Assembly (NCBI RefSeq): GCF_002556635.1
Contig: NZ_MWMO01000001.1
Coordinates: 558,001 to 622,000 of the forward strand
DNA: 64,000 nucleotides
From: Novosphingobium sp. PC22D
GTDB taxonomy: Bacteria > Pseudomonadota > Alphaproteobacteria > Sphingomonadales > Sphingomonadaceae
Direction: 5' to 3'
Part shown: piece after piece, positions 40,787 to 48,659 of the stretch
Layout of the letters: every line of letters begins with the position of its first letter
Numbering within the stretch: position 1 is the first letter of the stretch
Program-made: the position numbers and the translations under genes
The notes under the pieces: model-generated
Database searches by the model: none
What the model was told of the DNA's origin: nothing
Seen by the model: only the letters and a program-made list of their open reading frames with translations

Positions 40787-41578
40787 ATGGTCACAATCGC
40801 CACCTGGAACATCAACTCGGTCCGCCTGCGCATCGATCAGGTCGAACGCTTTCTCACCGAGCACGCGCCCGACGTGCTGTGCCTGCAGGAAATCAAGGTC
40901 GCGGAGCATCTCTTCCCGCACGAGATGTTCGAGCGGCTGGGTTACACGCACCGCGCGATCCACGGGCAGAAGGGCTACCATGGCGTGGCGACCGTCAGCC
41001 GCATTCCGTTTCGCGACTTCTCGAAGCACGACTGGCAGGACAACGGCGAAGCCCGCCACATCGGCGTCGAAATGCTCGGGGCCGGGCAGGGGATGATTCT
41101 CGAGAACGTCTATATCCCGGCGGGGGGTGACGTCGCCGACCGCGAGGTCAATCCCAAGTTCGGCCAGAAGCTCGATTTTCTCGAGCGCATGACGCGCTGG
41201 GCCGAGGCGATCGACCGGCCGACGATGATCACCGGCGATTTCAACATCGCCCCGCTCGAATGCGACGTCTACGATCACAAGGCGCTGCTCAAGGTGGTCA
41301 GCCACACGCCGATCGAGGTCGAGACGCTGGGCCGCTTCCGGGATTCGCACGGATGGGTCGATCTGGGCCGTGAGTTCATTCCCGCGCCCGAGCGCAACTA
41401 TTCCTGGTGGTCCTACCGCAGCTATTGGCGCCAGAAGGACCAGGGGCGGCGGCTCGACCACATGTGGGCCTCGCCCGAACTGGCGGCGCAGGCGAAGGCG
41501 CATCGCTTCGTCGAGGAAACGCGCCGCTGGGAAAAGCCCAGCGACCACGTGCCGCTGATCACGGAATTGTCGCTCTGA
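40787..41578 (+). CDS. xth: Exodeoxyribonuclease III
   Basis: AP endonuclease and 3'-5' exonuclease of base-excision repair. The 263-residue protein shows WNINSVRLR, the metal-binding Glu in CLQEIKV (residue 35), MITGDFNIAP with catalytic Asp/Asn, and the C-terminal SDHVPLI His. WWSYRSYWRQKDQGRRLDH is typical of ExoIII. Its TGA overlaps the presumed beginning of the ribA frame, so the two genes are coupled. Confidence 0.95.
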   Translation: MVTIATWNINSVRLRIDQVERFLTEHAPDVLCLQEIKVAEHLFPHEMFERLGYTHRAIHGQKGYHGVATVSRIPFRDFSKHDWQDNGEARHIGVEMLGAGQGMILENVYIPAGGDVADREVNPKFGQKLDFLERMTRWAEAIDRPTMITGDFNIAPLECDVYDHKALLKVVSHTPIEVETLGRFRDSHGWVDLGREFIPAPERNYSWWSYRSYWRQKDQGRRLDHMWASPELAAQAKAHRFVEETRRWEKPSDHVPLITELSL

Positions 41579-42654
41579 ACGATCCGGTCCCGCCTTCGTC
41601 CGATGCCGCGTCGCGGCGAGTCGCGCTGGCGATCGACGCCTTGCGCCACGGCTGGCCGATTCGCGTCGGCGCGGCGTTCACGCTGTTGCCCGCCGAGACC
41701 GGCTTCGCGCCCGGTGCGAGCGCTGGGCGCATGCTCATCTCGGCGGCGCGCGCGGTGACGCTCAAGCTCGCCAACCAGCGCGAGGCGGCGGTGCCCGAGG
41801 CGCCGGTGCTGATTCGCGGCGCCGAGCCGTTCGATCTCGAAGCGGCGCGCGCCGTCGCCGATCCCGCGCTCGACCTGCTCCATCCGATGAAGGGGCCCTT
41901 CGCGGCCGAGGCGATCGCCGATGCCGAAGCGGCCAGGGCGGCGATGGAACTGGCGCGGATCGCGGGCGTGCTGCCCGCGTTCCTCGTCGATCCGACGGGC
42001 CTTGGCGAGCCGCAGGCGCTCGAGGCCGCCGACCTTGCCGCCTGGAAGGACACGGCGCGGCTTGCCATCGCGGCGCGCGCGCGGCTGCCGGTCGCGGCCT
42101 GCGAGGATGCCGAGATCGTCGCTTTCCGCTCGTTCGACGACCTGCGCGAGCATGTCGCGCTGGTGATAGGCCGCCAGACGGGCGATCGCCAGCCGCTGGT
42201 GCGGCTCCACTCGGAATGCCTCACCGGCGACATCCTCGGCAGTCTCAAGTGCGATTGCGGCCCGCAGCTCGACGCGGCGCTGCGGGCGATGGCCGAGGAG
42301 GCAGGCCGGGGCGGCTGGGGCGTGCTGCTCTACATGCGCCAGGAAGGGCGCGGCATCGGCCTCGTCAACAAGCTGCGCGCCTATCGCCTGCAGGACCAGG
42401 GCTTCGACACGGTCGACGCCAACAATCGCCTCGGCCTGCCGACCGAGGCGCGTGACTTCCCGGTCGCCGCGCGCATGCTCGACCTGCTCGGGGTACGGGC
42501 GATCCGGCTAATGACCAACAATCCGGCCAAGGTCGAGGCGCTGGCGGCCGAGGGGGTCGACGTGACCGAGCGCGTACCCCACGCGCTGCCCGCCAACCCG
42601 CACAACGAACGCTATCTGTCCACCAAGCGTGACCGGACAGGGCATCTGCTCTGA
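41575..42654 (+). CDS. ribA: GTP cyclohydrolase II with N-terminal extension, start uncertain
   Basis: First step of riboflavin synthesis. The C-terminal ~150 residues are a complete RibA: RLHSECLTGDILGSLKCDCGPQL with the three zinc Cys, YMRQEGRGIGLVNK and MTNNPAKVEAL. About 200 residues precede this, against ~50 in E. coli; the extension starts RRVALAIDALRHGWPI, like the opening of DHBP-synthase domains, but shows no RibB catalytic motif. The homologous frame has no ATG, GTG or TTG near its beginning except TTG 41641; CTG 41575 overlaps the xth stop as CTGA. The 41575 start is a best guess. Confidence 0.85.
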   Translation: MNDPVPPSSDAASRRVALAIDALRHGWPIRVGAAFTLLPAETGFAPGASAGRMLISAARAVTLKLANQREAAVPEAPVLIRGAEPFDLEAARAVADPALDLLHPMKGPFAAEAIADAEAARAAMELARIAGVLPAFLVDPTGLGEPQALEAADLAAWKDTARLAIAARARLPVAACEDAEIVAFRSFDDLREHVALVIGRQTGDRQPLVRLHSECLTGDILGSLKCDCGPQLDAALRAMAEEAGRGGWGVLLYMRQEGRGIGLVNKLRAYRLQDQGFDTVDANNRLGLPTEARDFPVAARMLDLLGVRAIRLMTNNPAKVEALAAEGVDVTERVPHALPANPHNERYLSTKRDRTGHLL

Positions 42655-42682
42655 GGGCGGCATAAGCAGCGACGACCGATCC

Positions 42683-42718
42683 GTCCGCTTTGAGCTCTCG
42701 TTAGCCAAAAAAGCGGAC
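42683..42718. repeat. Inverted repeat upstream of the lower-GC membrane gene
   Basis: GTCCGCTTT (42683-42691) and AAAGCGGAC (42710-42718) are perfect nine-base inverted copies around an 18-base spacer. No T tract follows either arm. It may be a dispersed repeat or a regulatory site. Confidence 0.5.
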
Positions 42719-42797
42719 ATTCTGGTTACGACGACGTTGCGGACGCGGTCGCAATGTGGATGCCCGTTGACCGCTTTATAGTCTGGTCTATCGAGAT

Positions 42798-43220
42798 ATG
42801 ATGCGCGCGTTCGTAAAGGCGGTTTTCGTTGGGTCCCTTGCTGGATCTTGGGCTCCGCTGATATTTACTGTGATGGGCATTTTAAGTTATATTCCCGATG
42901 GATTTGACGGGAGCGGCGAAATTTTCCCCGCGATAGCGTTTGCCCTATCTCCATTTTTAATTGTTTTATGCTTTGTTCTGACAGCTAGCGTCCTCGTTGG
43001 GCTGCCAACAACTGCCATCCTTTCGAGACTTCAGATAGAAAGTTCCGCTGCTTACATTATCGTTGGGATTGTGGCTGGTGCCGCATTTCCGATAGCCGTT
43101 CTCGAGTGGATTGGCTCCAATGGAGTTTGGTCACTGTTGCTATCGGTTCTCGGCGCATTCAGTGGGGGTGTCACTGGACGGATTTGGTGGGTTGAGGTGC
43201 GAGAGACTTGTGTCCGCTGA
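42798..43220 (+). CDS. Small four-helix membrane protein, lower GC
   Basis: A 140-residue protein with four hydrophobic segments at about residues 6-30, 44-68, 82-105 and 110-132. The last helices are rich in Gly/Ala/Val, with GVTGRIWWVEVRETCVR at the C-terminus. No motif is recognised. The gene has visibly more AT-rich codons (ATT, TTA, TCT) than neighbours, a sign of acquisition or low expression. It stands alone, convergent with the DapB-like gene. That this is a real gene rests on its coherent membrane-helix pattern. Confidence 0.6.
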   Translation: MMRAFVKAVFVGSLAGSWAPLIFTVMGILSYIPDGFDGSGEIFPAIAFALSPFLIVLCFVLTASVLVGLPTTAILSRLQIESSAAYIIVGIVAGAAFPIAVLEWIGSNGVWSLLLSVLGAFSGGVTGRIWWVEVRETCVR

Positions 43221-43356
43221 CCACGACTTTCCACTCATTTCACGGCGGCGCTTACTTATTCCGATAGCGGTCGATCGTTCGCTTGGGGCTGGTCCCGCGC
43301 CCCTGGCGCGCCGTCGATGATCGCGGATCATGGTCATTGCGTGCTTACGCCGCCCG

Positions 43357-44409
43357 CTAACCCCGATCGCGCAGCCACACGCCCACAGGCGCATGGGGCA
43401 GGCCGACGTCGCGCAGCCCGAGGATTCCCGGGGGCGCCGCCTTGATCTGGAACAGCGCGTTGACCGCGGGCATCGCGGTCATCGTGTCCCAGTCGTGATT
43501 GGTCCAGTGCGGCGGCGGCGTGAAGCGCATCTTGGTGTCGATGTTGGGATCGCCCTTCACCTGCAGGTGATACTGGTCGTCGTCGATGTCCCAGCCTTCG
43601 GCGAGATTCTTCGTCAGATACCAGATCACCTTCATCTGCACGACCGTCTTGCCGCCGACGATGCCGTTCCAGCCGCCGTTCAGCGCCGCGTTGGTGCCCT
43701 TGGGCATCTTGAACCAGCCGAGGTCGATGTCCTCGGCGGCGGTCGCGTATTCGCAGAAGAATTCGATATCGTCGTAGTCGAGTTCGAGCGCAGCTCCGAT
43801 CCGCACGACCACGTCTCGAAACAGGATCAGCCAGGCGCGGGCGCGCTCCATCAGTTCGGCCTCCTTCTCGCCGCCGGGCTCGCCCATGCCGAGGAAGCCC
43901 CAGGTCTCGACCGATTCGTAGACCGAGCAGTCGGCGCTTTCGGTGATGCCCAGAAACTCGACGTCGCGGCAGATCGCGGTGAGCGAGGTCGCCACCGAGT
44001 TGATCCAGCCCGGGCTGATGCCGGTGATGTACAGCGAGCTGCCGCCCTTGGCGCAGGCGGCTTCGAGCTTGTCCCTAACCTCGCCGACGATGCCGCCGAG
44101 GTTGAGGAACAGATTGGTGCTGACCACGTCGAGCCCGCTTTCGAGCAACCGGATCGCCTGGTCGAGGTTAGCCTCGAAGGGAGTATAGAGCACCGTGTCA
44201 GCGCCCCGTGCGAGCAGCGCGTCGACATCGTTGGTGGCAAGCACGCCGGTTTCCGGCCGGCCGCACAGCGCCCCCGCGTCGGTTCCCGCCTTGTCCTCAG
44301 ACCACGCGTAGACGCCGACCAGTTCGAGCCGCGGGTCGTCCAGCACGCCGCGCATCGTAAGCTTGCCGACCTTGCCCGTGGTCCACTGGATGACGCGCAG
44401 CTTGTCCAT
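43357..44409 (-). CDS. NAD(P)-binding DapB-like dehydrogenase/reductase
   Basis: A 350-residue Rossmann protein. The N-terminus MDKLRVIQWTTGKVGKLTMRGVLDDPRLELVGVYAW has the dinucleotide-binding pattern of dihydrodipicolinate-reductase-like proteins, followed by DTVLYTP, VVSTNLFLNL and YITGISPGWINSV. This family, common in actinobacteria and sphingomonads, includes 2,4-diaminopentanoate dehydrogenase-like enzymes; the substrate here is unknown. ATG 44409 is supported by GGGAGAGA just upstream. It is separate from the true dapB at 504-1232. Confidence 0.85.
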   Translation of the reverse strand: MDKLRVIQWTTGKVGKLTMRGVLDDPRLELVGVYAWSEDKAGTDAGALCGRPETGVLATNDVDALLARGADTVLYTPFEANLDQAIRLLESGLDVVSTNLFLNLGGIVGEVRDKLEAACAKGGSSLYITGISPGWINSVATSLTAICRDVEFLGITESADCSVYESVETWGFLGMGEPGGEKEAELMERARAWLILFRDVVVRIGAALELDYDDIEFFCEYATAAEDIDLGWFKMPKGTNAALNGGWNGIVGGKTVVQMKVIWYLTKNLAEGWDIDDDQYHLQVKGDPNIDTKMRFTPPPHWTNHDWDTMTAMPAVNALFQIKAAPPGILGLRDVGLPHAPVGVWLRDRG

Positions 44410-44480
44410 GTCTCTCTCCCGTTCGCCGCGATCCTCGCGTGATCGGGAGAGCTTCGGTAGTTCCCTCTTGGGAACAGGCG

Positions 44481-44768
44481 TCAGGCGGCGAGGCCGTAGT
44501 GCCGGTACGTGAAATCGTCGCGGATATCGTCCTTCGCCTCGCGGATCATGCCGGGAATCAGGAAGGCGTCGACGATCGCCCAGAAGAAGCCGATCACGAA
44601 GAAGTACGAGATGATCTGGAGAATCGCCGAGCCGGGCCGTCCGAGATAGAAACGGTGCGCGCTGACGAACCACAGGAGCGCCCACAGGCCGTAGGCGACG
44701 ACCGGGCTGGGCGCATCGTTGGCGACGCGCTGTTCGACGAGCGAGAGTTGAGCGGTGGAAAGGGTCAT
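44481..44768 (-). CDS. TM2-domain membrane protein
   Basis: A 95-residue protein with two hydrophobic helices around residues 24-40 and 48-72. Between them HRFYLGRPGSAILQIISYF carries the TM2 signature, in which the polar HxFYLG turn links the two helices. After the second helix the tail is IPGMIREAKDDIRDD. Function of bacterial TM2 proteins is unknown. ATG 44768 was selected as it opens a normal short N-terminus. It sits alone between the DapB-like gene and a membrane protein gene. Confidence 0.88.
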   Translation of the reverse strand: MTLSTAQLSLVEQRVANDAPSPVVAYGLWALLWFVSAHRFYLGRPGSAILQIISYFFVIGFFWAIVDAFLIPGMIREAKDDIRDDFTYRHYGLAA

Positions 44769-44884
44769 TGTCTGCCTCTTGGTGTTGCTGTCGTTTTGGT
44801 GTTGCTGTCGTTGCCGGCAGACTAGGTGCGGCGCCGCCACTGGCGCGAGGGCGGCTCGATCAAGGTCCCACAGCGATCGACGGG

Positions 44885-46135
44885 TCACCCTTCGACGCTC
44901 GTCCCGAAGATCGCGGCCGCCAGTCCGAGCAGCGCGAGCGCGCCGAAGCCGAAGACCCGCACGATTCGCCGCCCCCGGGTTTCGGCCTCGTCGCGATAGG
45001 CGCGGCCGCTGGCGATCGCCGATTGCAGGGCGTAATAGAGCGCGAAGGCGCGCGAGGCGTAGCTGACGATCTCGAAGACGTCGGCGATCCATGTCAGCGC
45101 CAGCCCGATCGCCGCGAGCGCGAGGTAGGTGTGGCGCGCGCGGACCGCGTGCGCGGTCAACTCGTCGACCAGCCCGCCCGAGCCGTTGGTGTCGGCCACC
45201 GCCGCGCTGAACTGCGCGGCAAGCGCGGCCACGATCAGCAGCGGGCCCAGGATCACCGAGACTCCGGCCATCATGTCGATGATCGCGGTCTCCCTGAGCA
45301 CGAACGATCCCGCCTCGAAACTCACCGAGAGCAGCGCCACGTAGGCGACGTAGATTCCGCTCGCGAGCCATTGCGAAAGCCGCATCGAGCGGCGCCGCGT
45401 AGCGACGTCGTAGTGGTTGCCGAGATAGCGCGACGTCTCGAAGCCCTGCACGGTGACGATCAGGCCGAACATCATCTGCACCGCGGCGAGGGCGCCGATC
45501 GTCGTCCCGCTCCGGTCGATCGCGTCGTGCCTCGCCTCGAACCCGGCATGGACGACGAGCGCGGCGATCAGCGCGGCAATGATCGCGAGCTTGAGGCTGA
45601 CCGTCACCTGCTCCATCCGCTCGAGCAGCGAGAATCCTTTCGTCAGCCCCGCGCCGAGAATCAGCGCATAGGCGCCGGTGGTGATCAGACGCGCGACGAA
45701 CTCGCTCGAATCGGGAAAGATGCGCGCGGAGAATGCCCCGAACAGGTTGAGATAGTAGGCGACCGAAATGGAGTAGGCGAAGGCGAGCGCCCAGCTCGAA
45801 TGCTTTTCAAGGGTTCGGACCAGATGGCCGTCATCGGGGGCGCCATCGCCTTCGGCGTCGCCGCCGTGGTTGCCGATCCGTGCGATGTTGTAGCGGATCG
45901 CCGCGCCGAAGGCGTAGCCCGCGAGGCACAGCACGATCATCGCCAGCACCCCGTAGCTGCCGAAGGTGTCGACGAGGATCGGGCCGAGAATGAGGAATCC
46001 GCTGCCGATGATCGAGGCGAGCGGCGTGATCGTCGCGCGCCAGATCGGCAGGTCGCGCAAGGCGGGCCACGCGAGCACGCCCGCCGTCAGCAGGCCGCCG
46101 ACGACAACCGCGATCTCGATCCAGATTTCCGCCAT
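44885..46135 (-). CDS. APC-fold-like integral membrane protein
   Basis: A 416-residue protein with about eleven hydrophobic segments spread over its length. TITPLASIIGSGFLILGPIL near residue 40 looks like the broken first helix of amino-acid/polyamine (APC) transporters, where glycines allow substrate binding. The remaining helices have the five-plus-five feel of that fold, but no substrate-specific motif is seen, and long soluble loops (for example IGNHGGDAEGDGAPDDG) are unusual. Start ATG 46135 is seven bases after ubiG's stop on the same strand, suggesting co-transcription. Confidence 0.75.
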   Translation of the reverse strand: MAEIWIEIAVVVGGLLTAGVLAWPALRDLPIWRATITPLASIIGSGFLILGPILVDTFGSYGVLAMIVLCLAGYAFGAAIRYNIARIGNHGGDAEGDGAPDDGHLVRTLEKHSSWALAFAYSISVAYYLNLFGAFSARIFPDSSEFVARLITTGAYALILGAGLTKGFSLLERMEQVTVSLKLAIIAALIAALVVHAGFEARHDAIDRSGTTIGALAAVQMMFGLIVTVQGFETSRYLGNHYDVATRRRSMRLSQWLASGIYVAYVALLSVSFEAGSFVLRETAIIDMMAGVSVILGPLLIVAALAAQFSAAVADTNGSGGLVDELTAHAVRARHTYLALAAIGLALTWIADVFEIVSYASRAFALYYALQSAIASGRAYRDEAETRGRRIVRVFGFGALALLGLAAAIFGTSVEG

Positions 46136-46141
46136 GCGTCG

Positions 46142-46888
46142 TCAGTCGCGTGTGACGCCCACGATATAATTGAGCGCGAGATCGTCTGAGAGGTGCAGGC
46201 CCTTGAGGGGCGACCAGGCGATGCCGCGCGGCTTGCCCATCGTCAGCCCGGCGCCCGCGAGCAGGTCGTCCAGTTCGTCGGGCGTGATGAAGTCGCTCCA
46301 GGTGTGGGTGCCGCGCGGGACCTTGCCCAGCCGCTCCGCCGCCTCGACCAGCAGCAGCTTGGATCGCGCGGTCCGGTTGGGGGTCGAAAGCACCAGCAGC
46401 CCGCCCGGAGCGAGGGCCCCCGCGAGCGCCGCGACGAAGGCGCCCTTGTCGGCGACGTGCTCGATCACTTCCATCGCGCAGACGAGATCGAACCCGGACG
46501 GGCCCATCTCGCCGATCTCGCCCTGGCGATAGTCGATCGCGAGGCCCGAGGCCTCGGCGTGCGCCTGCGCCGCCGCGACGTTCTCTTCGGCGGCGTCCAC
46601 GCCCGTCACTTCGGCGCCGAGGCGCGCGAGCGGTTCGCACAGCAGCCCGGCGCCGCAGCCGACGTCGAGCGCGCGCCTGCCTGCCAGCGGCCGCAGCGCG
46701 TCCGGGTCGCAGCCGAAGTGCCGGTCGATCGAGTCGCGGATGAAGCCGAGGCGCACCGGATTGAGCCGGTGCAGCATCGCCGAGGACCCGAAGGGGTCCC
46801 ACCAGTCGGCCGCGAGCGCACCGAAATGCGCGGCCTCGTCCGGGCGGATCGTCGCGCGCCGTGGCTGCGTGGCAGTTGCATTCGTCAT
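46142..46888 (-). CDS. ubiG: Ubiquinone O-methyltransferase
   Basis: SAM-dependent enzyme doing both O-methylations in ubiquinone synthesis. The 248-residue protein has FGALAADWWDPFG with the UbiG tryptophan pair, SAM motif LDVGCGAGLLCEPLARLG, TGVDAAEENV, and EVIEHV; STPNRTARS and TWSDFITPDEL follow. It complements ubiE and ubiB elsewhere in the window. It is divergent from lysC, 58 bases apart, and upstream of the APC-fold gene, with six bases between. Confidence 0.95.
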   Translation of the reverse strand: MTNATATQPRRATIRPDEAAHFGALAADWWDPFGSSAMLHRLNPVRLGFIRDSIDRHFGCDPDALRPLAGRRALDVGCGAGLLCEPLARLGAEVTGVDAAEENVAAAQAHAEASGLAIDYRQGEIGEMGPSGFDLVCAMEVIEHVADKGAFVAALAGALAPGGLLVLSTPNRTARSKLLLVEAAERLGKVPRGTHTWSDFITPDELDDLLAGAGLTMGKPRGIAWSPLKGLHLSDDLALNYIVGVTRD

Positions 46889-46946
46889 TGCCTGTCCCTA
46901 ACAGCGCGCCCGACACTTATCCACTGGCACGAAGGGGCCGTCAGAC

Positions 46947-48206
46947 TTGGCACGCATCGTGATGAAATTCGGCGGCACCTCGATGGCCGGGACCGAGCGA
47001 ATCCGGCGTGTGGCGGGGATCGTCAAACGCCAGCAGGAAGCCGGGCACGAAGTGGCCGTCGTGGTTTCCGCGATGGCGGGCGAGACCGACCGGCTGGTGA
47101 ACTTCTGCCGCGAGGCGAACGCGCTCTATGATCCGGCCGAATACGACGTGGTCGTCTCCTCGGGTGAGCAGGTAACCTCGGGACTGCTCGCGCTGACTCT
47201 ACAGGCGATGGGGTGCAAGGCGCGCTCGTGGCTCGGCTGGCAATTGCCGATCCACACCGACGGGGCGCACGCCAAGGCGCGTATCGAGGAATTCGATTCG
47301 CAGGGGCTGCTCGCCTCGATGGCCTCGGGCGAGATCGCGGTGATCCCCGGCTTCCAGGGTGTGGCGCCTTCGGGACGGGTGACCACGCTCGGCCGTGGCG
47401 GTTCGGATACCTCGGCGGTGGCGGTGGCGGCGGCGGTGAAGGCCGACCGCTGCGACATCTACACCGATGTCGACGGCGTCTACACCACCGACCCGCGCAT
47501 CGTGGCCAAGGCGCGCAAGCTGCCGCTGGTGACTTACGAGGAAATGCTCGAACTCGCCTCGGTCGGCTCGAAAGTGCTGCAGACCCGCTCGGTCAGCCTG
47601 GCGATGAAGGAGGGCGTGCGCGTCCAGGTGCTCTCCAGCTTCATCGACGAGACCGCGCCCGCCGCCGATACCCTGCCCGGAACGCTGATCGTCAGCGACG
47701 AGGAACTTGAGGAAAGCCAGATGGAACGCCAGCTCATCACCGGCATCGCCGCCGACAAGAACGAGGCCAAGGTCACGCTCACCCGCGTGCCCGACAAGCC
47801 GGGCGCTGTCGCAGCGATCTTCGCGCCGCTCGCCGAGGCGAACATCAACGTCGACATGATCATCCAGAACGTCGCCAAGGACAAGGGCGAGACCGACGTC
47901 ACCTTCACCGCGCCGCAAGCGGATCTCGCCCGCACGCTGGCGATGCTCGAGGAGCGCAAGGACCAGATCGGCTTCTTCCGGATGATCTCGGATGCCAACG
48001 TCGCCAAGATCAGCGTCGTCGGCGTGGGCATGCGCAGCCACGCTGGCGTGGCCAGCACGATGTTCAAGACGCTGGCCGACCGCGGCATCAACATCCTCGC
48101 GATCAGCACCAGCGAGATCAAGGTCTCGGTGCTGATCGATGCCGACGCGACCGAACTCGCGGTGCGCGTGCTGCACAGCGCCTACGGGCTCGACGCGGCG
48201 GCCTGA
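46947..48206 (+). CDS. lysC: Aspartate kinase
   Basis: First step of the aspartate pathway to lysine, methionine and threonine. The 419-residue enzyme has the amino-acid kinase domain KFGGTSMAGTERIRRV, ... LGRGGSDTSAVAVAAA, and DVDGVYTTDPRI, followed by two ACT domains (~residues 265-410) that bind feedback inhibitors; IAADKNEAKVTL and MRSHAGVASTMF are in those domains. TTG 46947 is preferred as MARIVMKFGG is the family start; ATG 46959 is possible. A GIY-YIG gene follows at nine bases. Confidence 0.96.
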   Translation: MARIVMKFGGTSMAGTERIRRVAGIVKRQQEAGHEVAVVVSAMAGETDRLVNFCREANALYDPAEYDVVVSSGEQVTSGLLALTLQAMGCKARSWLGWQLPIHTDGAHAKARIEEFDSQGLLASMASGEIAVIPGFQGVAPSGRVTTLGRGGSDTSAVAVAAAVKADRCDIYTDVDGVYTTDPRIVAKARKLPLVTYEEMLELASVGSKVLQTRSVSLAMKEGVRVQVLSSFIDETAPAADTLPGTLIVSDEELEESQMERQLITGIAADKNEAKVTLTRVPDKPGAVAAIFAPLAEANINVDMIIQNVAKDKGETDVTFTAPQADLARTLAMLEERKDQIGFFRMISDANVAKISVVGVGMRSHAGVASTMFKTLADRGINILAISTSEIKVSVLIDADATELAVRVLHSAYGLDAAA

Positions 48207-48214
48207 GCGCAGCC

Positions 48215-48550
48215 ATGTCCGCCGCTGACCGCAAGGCGCAGATCGACGCCTACAAGGAGCGCAAGGTCGAAGGCGGCGTCTACGCGGTGCGCTGCGCGCC
48301 CACCGGGGCGGTCTGGGTCGGTCGCGCGCCCGACATCGCGACGATCCGGAATCGCGTGTGGTTCACCTTGCGCCAGGGCTCGAATACCCACCGCGCGCTG
48401 CAGGAGGCCTGGAACGCGCACGGCCCCGAGGCATTCGCCTTCGAGGTGCTCGAAGTGCTCGACCGGGCCGAACTCGCGCTCGCTTTCGATCGCGAGCTGA
48501 AGAAGCGCCACGCGGCATGGGTCGACGAACTCGGCGCGACCTCTATCTGA
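48215..48550 (+). CDS. Small GIY-YIG-family protein
   Basis: A 111-residue protein comprising little more than a GIY-YIG-like domain: GGVYAVRCAPTGAVWVGRA contains GVY ... VWVG, then NRVWFTLRQGSNTHRALQEAWNAHGPEAFAFEVLEVLD. The catalytic Tyr and Gly positions are present, while Arg and Glu are less sure. Proteins of this kind next to lysC occur in sphingomonads and have no known role. It may be co-transcribed with lysC. Confidence 0.75.
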   Translation: MSAADRKAQIDAYKERKVEGGVYAVRCAPTGAVWVGRAPDIATIRNRVWFTLRQGSNTHRALQEAWNAHGPEAFAFEVLEVLDRAELALAFDRELKKRHAAWVDELGATSI

Positions 48551-48659
48551 TCGATAGCACGACGATCGCCTGACGATCGGGGTCCGTACCCTTTGCAGTA
48601 GGGCAAAGCCATGCTTCCATGCGTGCCGGATCGAATCGTCGGCGGCACGGGGGCAGGGC

